From assembly GCA_044426235.1 (NCBI GenBank), contig JAWXUS010000005.1, positions 19,114-83,113 on the forward strand: a stretch of 64,000 bases of DNA. The letters are read 5' to 3'. Under the pieces are notes generated by a model. That model was given only the letters and a program-made list of their open reading frames with translations. It had not been told where the DNA came from and did no database searches. Of this stretch, positions 1-9,311 are shown piece by piece (position 1 is the stretch's first letter; every line of letters begins with the position of its first letter). Position numbers and translations under genes: made by a program. This DNA comes from JAGHEK01 sp044426235. GTDB lineage: Bacteria > Bacillota > Clostridia > Peptostreptococcales > Peptostreptococcaceae.

Positions 1-60
1 TATAAATAAATTTGACGTTTATATAAAATAAAAAATTTGACACTTTAAGGAGTGATATTA

Positions 61-2397
61 TTGGAACAAAATAATGAATATAAAATACCTTTAGTACCAC
101 TTAAGGGTATAACTGTTTACCCTCAAATGATACAACATTTTGAAGTGGGAAGAGAAATATCTATAAATGCTATAGAACAAAGTATAGAAGTAGATTCTTT
201 AATTATGCTATCTTCACAAAAAGATCAATTAATTGATTTTCCAACAGAAGATGATATATATGATGTTGGTACTATTTGTAAGATAGTTAATGTGAAAAGA
301 TTGCCTGGGAATATAATATTATTATTCGTAGAGGGAATTTCACGTGGTAATATAAAAGAATTAGAATTAGTAGATGAGAGTTATTATGAAGCAGTTGTTG
401 AAGAAGTGCCTGAAGATGATGCTATTTTAGATGGAGACTTAGAATTTGAAGCATATCTTAGAAGATTAGAAGCTAGTTATCAAGAATATGTATCTAATTA
501 TAGTAAGGTTTCAGATGAACTATTAACTCAATTAGATATAGAAGGTAGTCCAAGTAAGTATATTGATACTGTTGCTAGTAACTTATATTTAAAACCAAGT
601 TCTAAACAAGAAATTTTAGAAGCATTCAATTTAAAAGATAGAATTGAACTTATTTATAAAATTGTTGGTGAAGAATTAGAACTTTTAAGAGTTGATAAAA
701 AAATTGCAATAAAAGTTAGAAAACAGGTTGCAAAAAGTCAAAAAGATTATTATCTAAGGGAACAAATGAGAGTTATTCAGAAAGAACTTGGTGATGATGA
801 TTTAGATGATGAAATTGAAAACTTTAGATTACAACTCAAAAAACTTAAAGTAAGTAAAGATATAAAGCAAAAAATAGAAAGAGAAATTAAAAAATTAACT
901 AGATTATCTTCTCATTCTCCAGATGCATCAACAAGCAGAATTTATCTTGAAAATATTTTTTCACTTCCTTGGAATAAAGAGACTAAAGATAAAATAGATC
1001 TTGAAAATTCAAAAGAAGTTTTAGATGAAGCACACTATGGAATGGAAAAAGTTAAAGAAAGAATACTTGAATACTTAGCAATTAGAAGTTTATCAAACAA
1101 ATTAAAGTCACCAATAATTTGTTTAGTTGGACCTCCAGGAGTTGGTAAAACTTCAATTGCAAAATCTATTGCAGACTCTTTAAATAGAAAATTTGTTAGA
1201 ATTTCACTTGGAGGAGTAACTGATGAAGCAGAAATTAGAGGGCATAGAAGAACTTATGTTGGAGCAATTCCAGGAAGAATAATCAATGCACTTAAGGAAG
1301 TTAAAATTAAAAATCCAGTTATACTTCTTGATGAAATAGATAAAATGGGTACTGATAGACGTGCAAATCCTGCAGATGCAATGCTTGAAGTTTTAGATCC
1401 AGAACAAAACAAAGATTTTACGGATCATTACTTAGAGTTACCATTTGATTTATCGAAAACTTTATTTGTAACTACTGCAAATAGTTTAGGTACAATTCCA
1501 AGACCACTTCTTGATAGAATGGAAATAATAGAATTATCAGGATACATAGAAGAGGAAAAGTTAAATATAGCTAAAAAATATCTTCTTAAAAAGCAGATAG
1601 AAGATAATGGATTACAAGGTGATTTTGTAAAAATAGATGATGAAACTTTGAGAGAAGTAATACGTTCGTATACTAAAGAGGCTGGAGTTAGAAATCTTGA
1701 AAGAACTATAGGTAAGATTTGTAGAAAGTGTGCTAAAAAGTATGTTGAATGTAATTCACTTGAGGAAATAGTTATTACTAAAGAAAATTTAAGTGAATAT
1801 TTAGGTAAAGTTAAATATAGGTACGAAATGATTGGGGACAAGCCTGAAGTTGGTATTGTAACTGGTCTTGCTTGGACGTCAGTTGGAGGAGAAACTTTAA
1901 CTGTAGAAGTTAATACTTTAAAAGGTAAGGGTCAAATAGTTCTTACAGGAAAACTTGGAGAAGTTATGAAAGAATCTGCAAGAACAGGTATTACATATAT
2001 TAGATCGATTCACGATAAATTTAATATAAATTCTGATTTCTATAAAGATACAGATATACACATACATATTCCAGAAGGGGCAGTCCCAAAAGATGGACCT
2101 TCTGCTGGTATTACAATGGCGCTTGCGGTATTATCATCACTTACTAATATTCCAGTTAGAAACGATATAGCTATGACTGGTGAGATTACTTTAAGAGGAA
2201 GAGTTTTAGCAGTTGGTGGAGTAAAAGAAAAATTAATAGCTGCACATAGAGCAGGTATTAAAAAAGTATTACTTCCAGTTGATTGCGAAGCGGATTTAGA
2301 TGATTTACCACAAAATGTAAAAGACGATTTAGAATTTGTTTTAGTAGAACATATGGATCAAGTGCTAGAACATTCATTAGTAGGAAGCGGTGAATAA
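61..2397 (+). CDS. lon: ATP-dependent protease La (Lon)
   Basis: This is a cytosolic AAA+ serine protease that degrades misfolded and regulatory proteins. It is about 778 aa, the usual length, with a complete order: LON substrate-binding N-terminal domain (about 1-200), coiled middle, AAA+ module and C-terminal protease. The Walker A GPPGVGKT lies near residue 357 and the Walker B ILLDEID near 420. The catalytic Ser681 sits in PKDGPSAG and Lys724 is the second Lys of GGVKEK. I choose the TTG at 61 because the Shine-Dalgarno AAGGAG (48-52) overlaps the upstream GTG at 52 and is well spaced for the TTG. The engB start follows 1 nt after the stop, so the two are co-transcribed. Confidence 0.97.
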   Translation: MEQNNEYKIPLVPLKGITVYPQMIQHFEVGREISINAIEQSIEVDSLIMLSSQKDQLIDFPTEDDIYDVGTICKIVNVKRLPGNIILLFVEGISRGNIKELELVDESYYEAVVEEVPEDDAILDGDLEFEAYLRRLEASYQEYVSNYSKVSDELLTQLDIEGSPSKYIDTVASNLYLKPSSKQEILEAFNLKDRIELIYKIVGEELELLRVDKKIAIKVRKQVAKSQKDYYLREQMRVIQKELGDDDLDDEIENFRLQLKKLKVSKDIKQKIEREIKKLTRLSSHSPDASTSRIYLENIFSLPWNKETKDKIDLENSKEVLDEAHYGMEKVKERILEYLAIRSLSNKLKSPIICLVGPPGVGKTSIAKSIADSLNRKFVRISLGGVTDEAEIRGHRRTYVGAIPGRIINALKEVKIKNPVILLDEIDKMGTDRRANPADAMLEVLDPEQNKDFTDHYLELPFDLSKTLFVTTANSLGTIPRPLLDRMEIIELSGYIEEEKLNIAKKYLLKKQIEDNGLQGDFVKIDDETLREVIRSYTKEAGVRNLERTIGKICRKCAKKYVECNSLEEIVITKENLSEYLGKVKYRYEMIGDKPEVGIVTGLAWTSVGGETLTVEVNTLKGKGQIVLTGKLGEVMKESARTGITYIRSIHDKFNINSDFYKDTDIHIHIPEGAVPKDGPSAGITMALAVLSSLTNIPVRNDIAMTGEITLRGRVLAVGGVKEKLIAAHRAGIKKVLLPVDCEADLDDLPQNVKDDLEFVLVEHMDQVLEHSLVGSGE

Positions 2398-2398
2398 A

Positions 2399-3010
2399 AT
2401 GAAAATAAGAAGTTCAGAAATAACTATGAGTGCAGTTAATAAAAGTCAATATCCGATAGACGATTTACCAGAGATTGCAATGGTTGGTAGATCTAATGTT
2501 GGAAAGTCTTCAACTGTAAACACGTTATTAAATAGAAGAAATTTTGCAAGAGTGAGTCAAACTCCGGGTAAAACTAGAACTATAAATTTTTACCTTATAA
2601 ATAAAGAATTCTTCTTTGTTGATTTACCAGGGTATGGATATGCAAAAATATCTAAGTCTGAAAAAGAAAAATGGGGAGCAATAATGGAAAGATATCTAGG
2701 TGAGAGGGAAGAATTATGTGCAATATTCCTTTTAGTAGATATAAGACACGCACCGAGTAAAGATGATATTGCGATGTATGATTGGATTAAGCATTTTGGA
2801 TATGATTGTGTTGTAATTGCAACTAAATCAGATAAAATAGCTAGAGGTCAATATCAAAAGCATATAAGTATAATTAGAAAAACTCTTCAAATGGATAAAG
2901 AGGAAAAAGTAATTCCTATTTCATCACTTAAAAAGACTGGTGTTGAAGATGTTTGGAATGAAATTGTAAATCAATATCAAAAGCACGGTTATGAAGTGAC
3001 TGTTGATTAA
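2399..3010 (+). CDS. engB: Ribosome biogenesis GTP-binding protein YsxC/EngB
   Basis: An essential GTPase for late assembly of the large ribosomal subunit. It is about 203 aa. The G1 loop GRSNVGKS is at residues 30-37, the Thr-containing switch sits in SQTPGKTRT, G3 is DLPGYG and G4 is TKSDK. ATG 2399 matches the family N-terminus; the in-frame GTG at 2390 lies within 3 nt of the ribosome binding site and is unlikely. The start is 1 nt past the lon stop. The lon-engB order is common in Firmicutes. A strong terminator follows. Confidence 0.96.
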   Translation: MKIRSSEITMSAVNKSQYPIDDLPEIAMVGRSNVGKSSTVNTLLNRRNFARVSQTPGKTRTINFYLINKEFFFVDLPGYGYAKISKSEKEKWGAIMERYLGEREELCAIFLLVDIRHAPSKDDIAMYDWIKHFGYDCVVIATKSDKIARGQYQKHISIIRKTLQMDKEEKVIPISSLKKTGVEDVWNEIVNQYQKHGYEVTVD

Positions 3011-3016
3011 TTTATT

Positions 3017-3055
3017 ATACACCTAGAACTTTTAAAGTTTTAGGTGTATTTTTGT
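3017..3055 (+). terminator. Rho-independent terminator of lon-engB
   Basis: ATACACCT pairs with AGGTGTAT around an A/T-rich inner stem, followed by TTTTT. Confidence 0.8.
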
Positions 3056-3109
3056 ATAAACTATTATTTTGGTGGTAATAATCAAAATGAATAGGAAAGG
3101 TGGTAGAAT

Positions 3110-4153
3110 ATGCTTAGTTTTAAAGAAGTTTTTTCAAATGATAATAAACTAAGACTACATAGAGATGACATATCGAAAAATGAACAGAATTTATCAGATA
3201 ATAAAGTGAAATTAATGTTTGAAAATGTATTAGATGATGCATTAAAAAATGACTGTACAGATATTCATATTGAACCACGAAAAAGTAAGGGCGTAATAAG
3301 ATTTAGAATAAAAGGAGATTTAAATAATTATTTAGAAATTGAAGAAAATATTTTTATTAATTTAATTTCTTATATTAAAGTTTGTAGTAATTTAAATATT
3401 TCAGAAAAAAGAATACCTCAAGATGGAAGAATGACAAAGAGAACAATAGATATTAGAACTTCAACAATTCCAACGATATTTGGTGAAAAAATAGTCCTTA
3501 GGTTATTAAATAGGAGTAATTTTTTGAAAAGTAAAAGAGAATTAGGTTTTTTAGATGAACATATTAGTATTGTTGAAGAAATCATAAATAAGAAACAAGG
3601 TTTATTTCTTATAACAGGTAAAACTGGAAGTGGTAAAACTACTACGGCATATTCTCTTATTAAGGATTTAATAAATAGCAATATAAATATAATGACAATT
3701 GAAGATCCGATAGAATATAATTTGGAAGAAATAAATCAAACTCAAGTAAATAAAAAAGCAGGATTTAATTTTGATAATGGTGTAAAAGCTATTTTAAGGC
3801 AAGATCCAGATGTTATTTTAATTGGAGAAATTAGAGATGTGGAAACTGCAAAAATTGCAATAAAAGCGTCTATGACTGGTCATTTAGTTATATCGACTAT
3901 GCATTCAAATGACTCAGTATCATCAATAATTAGGTTACTTGAAATGGAGATAAAGTCTAATCTTATAAATACTTCATTAGTCGGAGTAATAAATCAAAAA
4001 ATAATAAATTCAAAATTAGAATATGAAATATTAAAAGTTAGTGAAGAACTAACAAATTATATAAATTCAGAGGTTGAGTATAAAATATTAAAAGATAAAG
4101 CAGTTGAATTTGATTTAATAAAATATAATAAAAAAGAGTTATGCTTATGTTAA
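3110..4153 (+). CDS. comGA: ComGA/GspE-type secretion ATPase of a competence or type IV pseudopilus
   Basis: A hexameric ATPase that powers pseudopilus assembly at the inner face of the membrane. At 347 aa it is short, like ComGA and unlike full-length PilB, and it lacks the long N-terminal domain. The Walker A GKTGSGKTT is near residues 169-177. The Asp box is IEDPIEY, and the Walker B region DPDVILIGEIRD is near 232-243, followed by a His box (GHLVISTMHSND). No tetracysteine zinc motif is present in the C-terminus. The gene overlaps the next one by 13 nt, which indicates translational coupling. The assignment to ComG rather than another type II/IV system rests on size and on the three-gene context. 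Confidence 0.85.
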   Translation: MLSFKEVFSNDNKLRLHRDDISKNEQNLSDNKVKLMFENVLDDALKNDCTDIHIEPRKSKGVIRFRIKGDLNNYLEIEENIFINLISYIKVCSNLNISEKRIPQDGRMTKRTIDIRTSTIPTIFGEKIVLRLLNRSNFLKSKRELGFLDEHISIVEEIINKKQGLFLITGKTGSGKTTTAYSLIKDLINSNINIMTIEDPIEYNLEEINQTQVNKKAGFNFDNGVKAILRQDPDVILIGEIRDVETAKIAIKASMTGHLVISTMHSNDSVSSIIRLLEMEIKSNLINTSLVGVINQKIINSKLEYEILKVSEELTNYINSEVEYKILKDKAVEFDLIKYNKKELCLC

Positions 4154-5166
4154 AAGAAAAAGAATTATCAATATTTTGTAAAAAATTAAGTATATTAAGT
4201 GGATCAGGATATGAAATTAATAAAAGTCTAATTATTTGTTCAGATGAATTAAATATTAAAAATAAAAAGATTATAAATAATGTTATTTTTGAAATTGAAC
4301 GAGGTGAAAGTTTATCTGATGCTTTTTCAAAGACTAATAAGTTTTCAAATTATTTTATTAGTATGATAAAGTATGGAGAAGTTGGTGGAGACTTAGAAAA
4401 TTGTCTTAATCATCTTTATAAATTTTACGATGAAGAATTTAAAACTACAAGAAAAATAAAAGAATCATTAGCATATCCAAGTTTAATACTTTGTATGGTA
4501 TTTTTGATATCGATATTTTGTCTAATTTATATAGTTCCAAGTTATAAAAATTTCTTTAATGGTTTAGAAAGTGATATTCCTAAAATAACTAAAAATCTAT
4601 TTATGTTATCAGATTTTTTAATATTTAACTATAAAGTATTATTAATAGGAATAGTTTTATTTATTTTAAGTACGATTTTTATGTTACGAAAAATAGATTT
4701 TTCTTTTTATGTAGATTTTTTAAAAGTAAAAATCTTTAAAGATATATTTATGAGTAAATCAATAATGAAATTTTCAAACACCTTATCATCACTTACTAAG
4801 AGTGGAGTAAACGTAGTTGATGCAATTGATTTATCTATTAATATACTTGAAAATAAATTTTTGTATAGTAAATTATTTATGTCAAAAGAATCTGTAAAAG
4901 CAGGGGATAGCATCTGTAAATCACTTGATAAATGTGGTGTATTCCCAGAAATTGTGATTTCTATGATTAGAGTTGGAGAAGAAACTGGGAAACTTGAAAA
5001 TATGCTTGATACAATAAATAGTTTATATAGAAATGAACTTGAAAGTAAGTTAGAAATATTTATAAAAAGAATAGAACCAACTTTAATAATAATATGTGGT
5101 GTTATAGTTTTCTTATTTGCGTTATCAATAATCGCACCTATGTATGATGTTATAGGTTTAATTTAA
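4141..5166 (+). CDS. comGB: ComGB/PilC-type polytopic membrane platform protein
   Basis: The inner-membrane platform of the pseudopilus, which couples the ATPase to pilin polymerisation. It is 341 aa with two repeated T2SSF domains (about 10-130 and 195-320). Hydrophobic segments are visible near residues 110-135 (ILCMVFLISIFCLIYIV), 160-180, and at the C-terminal end (IIICGVIVFLFALSIIAP). The PxLI and GEETG motifs of the family are present. It overlaps comGA and is followed by the prepilin after 23 nt. A second ATG at 4147 is an equally good start. Confidence 0.85.
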   Translation: MLMLKEKELSIFCKKLSILSGSGYEINKSLIICSDELNIKNKKIINNVIFEIERGESLSDAFSKTNKFSNYFISMIKYGEVGGDLENCLNHLYKFYDEEFKTTRKIKESLAYPSLILCMVFLISIFCLIYIVPSYKNFFNGLESDIPKITKNLFMLSDFLIFNYKVLLIGIVLFILSTIFMLRKIDFSFYVDFLKVKIFKDIFMSKSIMKFSNTLSSLTKSGVNVVDAIDLSINILENKFLYSKLFMSKESVKAGDSICKSLDKCGVFPEIVISMIRVGEETGKLENMLDTINSLYRNELESKLEIFIKRIEPTLIIICGVIVFLFALSIIAPMYDVIGLI

Positions 5167-5189
5167 AATTTGAATTATGGAGAAAATTT

Positions 5190-5537
5190 ATGAAAATTAA
5201 AGAACAAAGTGGATTTACTTTACTAGAAGTAATAGTTACTATAAGTATAATGATAATGTTTTCGAGTTTTGGATTTACAAAGTTGACTCAAATACAACAA
5301 GATGCAAGAGAGAATACTGATAAAATAGTGGCTATGAATTTAGCGAATGCAGCTAATTTATATATGACAACAAATGGTAGTAATACAGTTAGTATAGAAG
5401 AACTAGTTAATAGTGAATATATAAGCACAGAACCTGTTCCTCAAAGTGTTAATGGTGGTTTTAATATTAATATTTTAGGATCTAATATAACTGTTGAGGC
5501 TGGAGGAAAAACATTTTATCCAAGCGATAAATCATAG
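5190..5537 (+). CDS. comGC: ComGC-like prepilin, major pseudopilin
   Basis: A 115-aa class III-signal prepilin. The leader MKIKEQSG is followed by FTLLEVIVTISIMIMF, so prepilin peptidase should cleave after Gly8; Glu at +5 is present as required for assembly. The hydrophobic N-terminal helix is followed by a small globular domain with no Cys, so it lacks the disulfide of Bacillus ComGC. No ComGD-G minor pilins and no prepilin peptidase are encoded nearby. The stop is TAG. Confidence 0.85.
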   Translation: MKIKEQSGFTLLEVIVTISIMIMFSSFGFTKLTQIQQDARENTDKIVAMNLANAANLYMTTNGSNTVSIEELVNSEYISTEPVPQSVNGGFNINILGSNITVEAGGKTFYPSDKS

Positions 5538-5595
5538 AGATTTAAGTTTATATAAAATAGTATAAACGTAAAAATTTAATATTTTACTTAGTGAA

Positions 5596-5640
5596 AGTTA
5601 TGAAATTTGATTTAAAAATCTAATTTCATAGCTTTTTTTG
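5596..5640 (+). terminator. Terminator of the comG-like operon
   Basis: An 18-nt arm (AGTTATGAAATT...) pairs imperfectly with ...AATTTCATAGCT and is followed by seven T. Confidence 0.75.
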
Positions 5641-5721
5641 TTAGTATATGTAGAAACTAAATACAAAAAGTGATATAATAACAAATTGTACTTTGATTAA
5701 AATAATAAGGAGTGAGCGGTT

Positions 5722-6765
5722 ATGATAGGAAGAAATGACTTATGTATTTGCGGAAGTAAAAAGAAATACAAAAAATGTTGCCTAAATAAAGATAATACTC
5801 AAAAGATTGTAAATAGAAAAGTTGAAGATGCACAAACTAAATATGCTAATTTATATCAAAAGATATATAATTATTCAATAGAAGAGAGATTTGAAGAAGA
5901 ATACAAAAGAGCAAGAGAAATATTTTATATATTAGATAATAAAGAGCAAAATATTAATTTTGAAAGATTATTTAATACTTATTTTATGATAGATCATATT
6001 ATGGAAAATAAGAAAGTTATGACTGTTTCATATTATGAAGAAAATGCAGATAAAATAAATGAATCTGAAAGTAACATAATGAGAAGTCTATTTGAATCAT
6101 ATGTTAGTATTTACAGAGTTAAAGAAAAAAGAGATGAAGAAGTTGTTCTTGAAGATTGTTTAACTAATGAAGTTATAACTACTCAAGATATAAAATTACT
6201 TTCAGGATTTAATGTTGATGAATTAATAATAGCTAGAATATTAGATATAGAAGATATAAATGTTTTAGTTGATATAACGGTTATAATAACTGAAGATATA
6301 AAAAATGTAATTATTAACGATATAGATAGATTATATAAAGAATACGAAGAATTCTATAAAGAAAAGAAAGCATTCTTAATGCATCATACAAGTATTTTAT
6401 ATAGATACGTACAACAATTATTAGATCCAAGTGTTGTAAATTATCTTAGAGATCAAACAAATCCAAGCGAAGAAAAGCAAACTTTAGAAACTACAGTTTC
6501 AGAAAGCGCAGTTGAATACGGAGTATGTGAAGTAAGTACTCTTTTAAATGAATGTGTTGAAGATGAGTTTAAAACTGTTTGTATTAAGTTTTGGAATGAA
6601 GTAAAAGAAAAATGTGTAAAAGGAACTTCAAATGGATGGGCTGCAGCTGTTGAGTACCATATCAAAAAAGAGAATAGTCTTAATGTAACTCAACCTGAAA
6701 TTGCTAAAAAGTATGAAACTAGTGCGAGTACTTTAGGAAAAAGATATAAAGATATAAAAGCATAA
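5722..6765 (+). CDS. SEC-C zinc-motif protein of unknown function
   Basis: A 347-aa protein that begins with a SEC-C metal-binding motif (CICGSKKKYKKCC at residues 8-20), the zinc motif also found at the C-terminus of SecA. The long middle is acidic and helical with no recognised domain. The last 45 residues (WAAAVEYHIKKENSLNVTQ... EIAKKYETSASTLGKRYKDI) read like a helix-turn-helix of the sort found in TFIIB-like or homeodomain-like folds, so nucleic-acid binding is possible. It is monocistronic: a TATAAT at 5674-5679 precedes it and a terminator follows. Function is not known; the domain calls are by eye. Confidence 0.7.
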   Translation: MIGRNDLCICGSKKKYKKCCLNKDNTQKIVNRKVEDAQTKYANLYQKIYNYSIEERFEEEYKRAREIFYILDNKEQNINFERLFNTYFMIDHIMENKKVMTVSYYEENADKINESESNIMRSLFESYVSIYRVKEKRDEEVVLEDCLTNEVITTQDIKLLSGFNVDELIIARILDIEDINVLVDITVIITEDIKNVIINDIDRLYKEYEEFYKEKKAFLMHHTSILYRYVQQLLDPSVVNYLRDQTNPSEEKQTLETTVSESAVEYGVCEVSTLLNECVEDEFKTVCIKFWNEVKEKCVKGTSNGWAAAVEYHIKKENSLNVTQPEIAKKYETSASTLGKRYKDIKA

Positions 6766-6770
6766 TATTT

Positions 6771-6808
6771 GGCCGAATCATTTTTAAAATGAATCGGCTA
6801 TTTTTTTG
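6771..6808 (+). terminator. Terminator after the SEC-C gene
   Basis: GCCGAATCATTTT pairs with AAAATGAATCGGCT and is followed by seven T. Confidence 0.8.
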
Positions 6809-6896
6809 TAGAGTTTTCAAGTTAAATTAGGTATAATGGTATTAATTGTTTTATTTTTTGTAATAATTATATTATATCAAAAGAAAGAGGTAGTTT

Positions 6897-7256
6897 ATGA
6901 ATTTTACTTTAGGAAAAGAAATAGCAGTTTCAACAAGCTATGTTAAATCAAATCCGGCAGTACCAATTTTTAATGGTGAAGAAATTTATGGTGCAATATA
7001 CCATATTGAAATAGGTTATAATGAACAAATGACTGAAAAAAATACAGAATACATAATAGTAGATTATAAAGATTTTAATTTAAGTGATGAGAAAAAAACT
7101 ATGTTACTTGAACTTGCAAATAAATATTGTGATGATAAAAATATTTCAGATAGAAATATAGAACTTTTAGATAATGAAGAGGCAGAAAACTTTGTAGAAA
7201 AAATATTTAATAATATGAAGGTTATAAAAGGTCTTATAACTAAAAAGGGACAATAA
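6897..7256 (+). CDS. Hypothetical 119-aa cytosolic protein
   Basis: Not recognised. It is 119 aa and acidic, with no signal peptide or membrane segment, and a mixed alpha/beta appearance. The Shine-Dalgarno is AAAGAGG with good spacing to ATG 6897. It is separated from the next gene by a single base, so the two form a translationally coupled pair. The second gene encodes another small protein with the same acidic, membrane-free character, and the pair may act together. No enzymatic motif is visible. Confidence 0.7.
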   Translation: MNFTLGKEIAVSTSYVKSNPAVPIFNGEEIYGAIYHIEIGYNEQMTEKNTEYIIVDYKDFNLSDEKKTMLLELANKYCDDKNISDRNIELLDNEEAENFVEKIFNNMKVIKGLITKKGQ

Positions 7257-7257
7257 T

Positions 7258-7569
7258 ATGGATTTTGTACTTATTGAAGAAATTGTTTTATTTGAAAATA
7301 CTTATGAATTTAAAGTATATAAATATAATGATGAAATAAATTTAAACAACAAAGAAGATTTTGTCTGTAATTTAACAGTTTTAATTAATCGTGTAAATTC
7401 GGCATTTTTAAGTAGGACTGATGAAAAAGTAAAGTCTACTGTACTAGTTAAAAATTTAAATGGAAAATTTGATAATTTTACAAATTCTATAAGAAATTGT
7501 ATTTATCAAGAAATTGATGAAATAGATTTAGAAGTTAAAAATATTGAAATATTATTTTGTGAAAGCTAG
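7258..7569 (+). CDS. Hypothetical 103-aa protein, partner of the preceding gene
   Basis: Not recognised. It is 103 aa, beta-rich at the N-terminus (FVLIEEIVLFENTYEFKVYKY), and ends in a pattern of alternating hydrophobic residues (DLEVKNIEILFCES). It starts 1 nt after the upstream gene ends. A short hairpin with a T-tract overlaps its stop codon, so the two-gene unit ends here, although the FAD dehydrogenase gene begins only about 40 nt later and some read-through is likely. Confidence 0.65.
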   Translation: MDFVLIEEIVLFENTYEFKVYKYNDEINLNNKEDFVCNLTVLINRVNSAFLSRTDEKVKSTVLVKNLNGKFDNFTNSIRNCIYQEIDEIDLEVKNIEILFCES

Positions 7570-7587
7570 GTTTAACCTAGCTTTTTA
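7563..7587 (+). terminator. Short terminator or attenuator hairpin
   Basis: AAGCTAGG, loop TTTAA, CCTAGCTT, then TTT. An 8-bp perfect stem overlapping the TAG stop of the 103-aa gene. Confidence 0.6.
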
Positions 7588-7609
7588 ATTGATTAATAAG
7601 GAGAAAGTT

Positions 7610-9205
7610 ATGTTAAGGATATCGAATATAAAATTAGGGATAGATGAAGATTTATCTAAAATAAAGGATTTAGTTCTTAAAAAGTTAAAGATAAAAGAAA
7701 AAGATTTAGAAAAGTATTATATATTTAAAGAATCTATTGATGCTAGAAAAAGAGGAAGAATAGATTTTGTATATACTGTTGATGTTAAAGTTAAAAATGA
7801 AGAAAATATTTTAAATAAAGGTGTAAAAGATGTTATAAAACTTAAAGAAACTAGATATTTAGATGTTAAAATGGGAAAAGAAACTTTAAAGAGTAGACCT
7901 GTAATAATTGGAAGTGGGCCTGCTGGACTTTTTGCTAGTTTAGTTTTAGCACAAAGAGGATACAATCCGTTAATGATTGAAAGAGGACTTGATGTTGATA
8001 ATAGAAGTCGTGATATAGATAATTTTTGGGAGAAAAGAGAGTTTAAAAATAATTCAAACGTTCAATTTGGAGAAGGGGGTGCAGGAACATTTTCAGATGG
8101 AAAATTAACTACTAGAATAAAAGATATAAGATGTAGAAAAGTACTTGAAGAACTAGTTAACTTTGGTTCGCCTGATGAAATTTTATATTCATATAAGCCA
8201 CATGTTGGAACTGATATTTTAATAGATGTTGTTAGAAATATTAGAGAGGAAATAAAAAGGCTTGGAGGAGAAGTGAAATTTGATTCATTAGTAACTGATA
8301 TTGAAATTTCAAATGGAAATATAAAGAGTGTTACTATAAATAATAATGAGAAAATAGAAACAGAAGTAGTAATTTTAGCTATAGGACACAGTGCTAGGGA
8401 TACTTATAAAATGCTACACAAAATAAATGTTTCAATAACTCAAAAACCATTTGCAATAGGTGCTAGAATTGAACACCCTCAAACTTTAATAAATAAATCT
8501 CAATATAAAGAATTTTTTGATCATAAAAGGCTTGGAGCTGCAGATTATAGATTGGTTGAGCATACTTCAAACGAAAGAACTGCATATAGTTTCTGTATGT
8601 GTCCGGGAGGAAGTGTTATTGCATCTGCATCTAATGAAGGTGAAGTTGTAACTAATGGAATGAGTGAGCATAAAAGAGATAAAGACAATGCAAATAGTGG
8701 CTTTTTAGTAAATGTAAAACCTAGTGATTTTGGAAGTGATGATCCATTAGCGGGTATTTATTTCCAAGAAAAATATGAGAGATTAGCATATACTCTTGGT
8801 GGGAAAAATTATAATGCACCAGTTCAACTAGTTGGAGATTTCTTAAATGATAAAGTGACTAAAGAAATAGGAACTGTTGACCCTTCATATAAACCAGGGT
8901 ATACATTTGTTGATTTAAGAGAGTGTTTACCTGAATTTGTAACTAATTCTATGAAAGAGGCTTTAGTTAAATTAAATAATAAATTAGATGGATTTTCTAT
9001 GTATGATGCAGTTTTAACAGGAGTTGAAACTCGTTCTTCTGCACCTGTTAGAATAGTTAGAGATGAAATAACTTTAGAATCTATTAGTGTAAATAAACTA
9101 TATCCTTGCGGGGAAGGTGCAGGTTATGCAGGTGGTATAGTTACAGCTGCAGTTGATGGAATAAAATGTGCAGAGAAGATTATTGAACAATATAATAATT
9201 TTTAG
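7610..9205 (+). CDS. FAD-dependent dehydrogenase (COG2509-type, NAD(P)/FAD oxidoreductase)
   Basis: A 531-aa flavoprotein. An N-terminal 80-residue alpha/beta domain of the kind seen in this family precedes the FAD Rossmann motif VIIGSGPAGLFAS (about residues 98-110). A further FAD motif, GEGGAGTFSDGKL, follows, and the C-terminal PCGEGAGYAGGIVTAAVDG closes the FAD site. ATG 7610 has AAGGAG at 598-603 correctly spaced; the upstream in-frame TTG has none. The physiological substrate is unknown for this family. The nearest gene upstream is the small-protein pair, with no metabolic clue. Confidence 0.85.
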   Translation: MLRISNIKLGIDEDLSKIKDLVLKKLKIKEKDLEKYYIFKESIDARKRGRIDFVYTVDVKVKNEENILNKGVKDVIKLKETRYLDVKMGKETLKSRPVIIGSGPAGLFASLVLAQRGYNPLMIERGLDVDNRSRDIDNFWEKREFKNNSNVQFGEGGAGTFSDGKLTTRIKDIRCRKVLEELVNFGSPDEILYSYKPHVGTDILIDVVRNIREEIKRLGGEVKFDSLVTDIEISNGNIKSVTINNNEKIETEVVILAIGHSARDTYKMLHKINVSITQKPFAIGARIEHPQTLINKSQYKEFFDHKRLGAADYRLVEHTSNERTAYSFCMCPGGSVIASASNEGEVVTNGMSEHKRDKDNANSGFLVNVKPSDFGSDDPLAGIYFQEKYERLAYTLGGKNYNAPVQLVGDFLNDKVTKEIGTVDPSYKPGYTFVDLRECLPEFVTNSMKEALVKLNNKLDGFSMYDAVLTGVETRSSAPVRIVRDEITLESISVNKLYPCGEGAGYAGGIVTAAVDGIKCAEKIIEQYNNF

Positions 9206-9311
9206 ATATATAATTTAGCTTATTTTTAATAATGTAGCATATTTTTAATATAAATATATTTTTAATTTAATAAGATATAATTATTTTAATAAATAATTTG
9301 GGGGGATTAAA

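Noticed and set aside
52..60. GTG start for lon at 52
   Set aside because: It overlaps the Shine-Dalgarno sequence; the TTG at 61 is correctly spaced and gives the family N-terminus.
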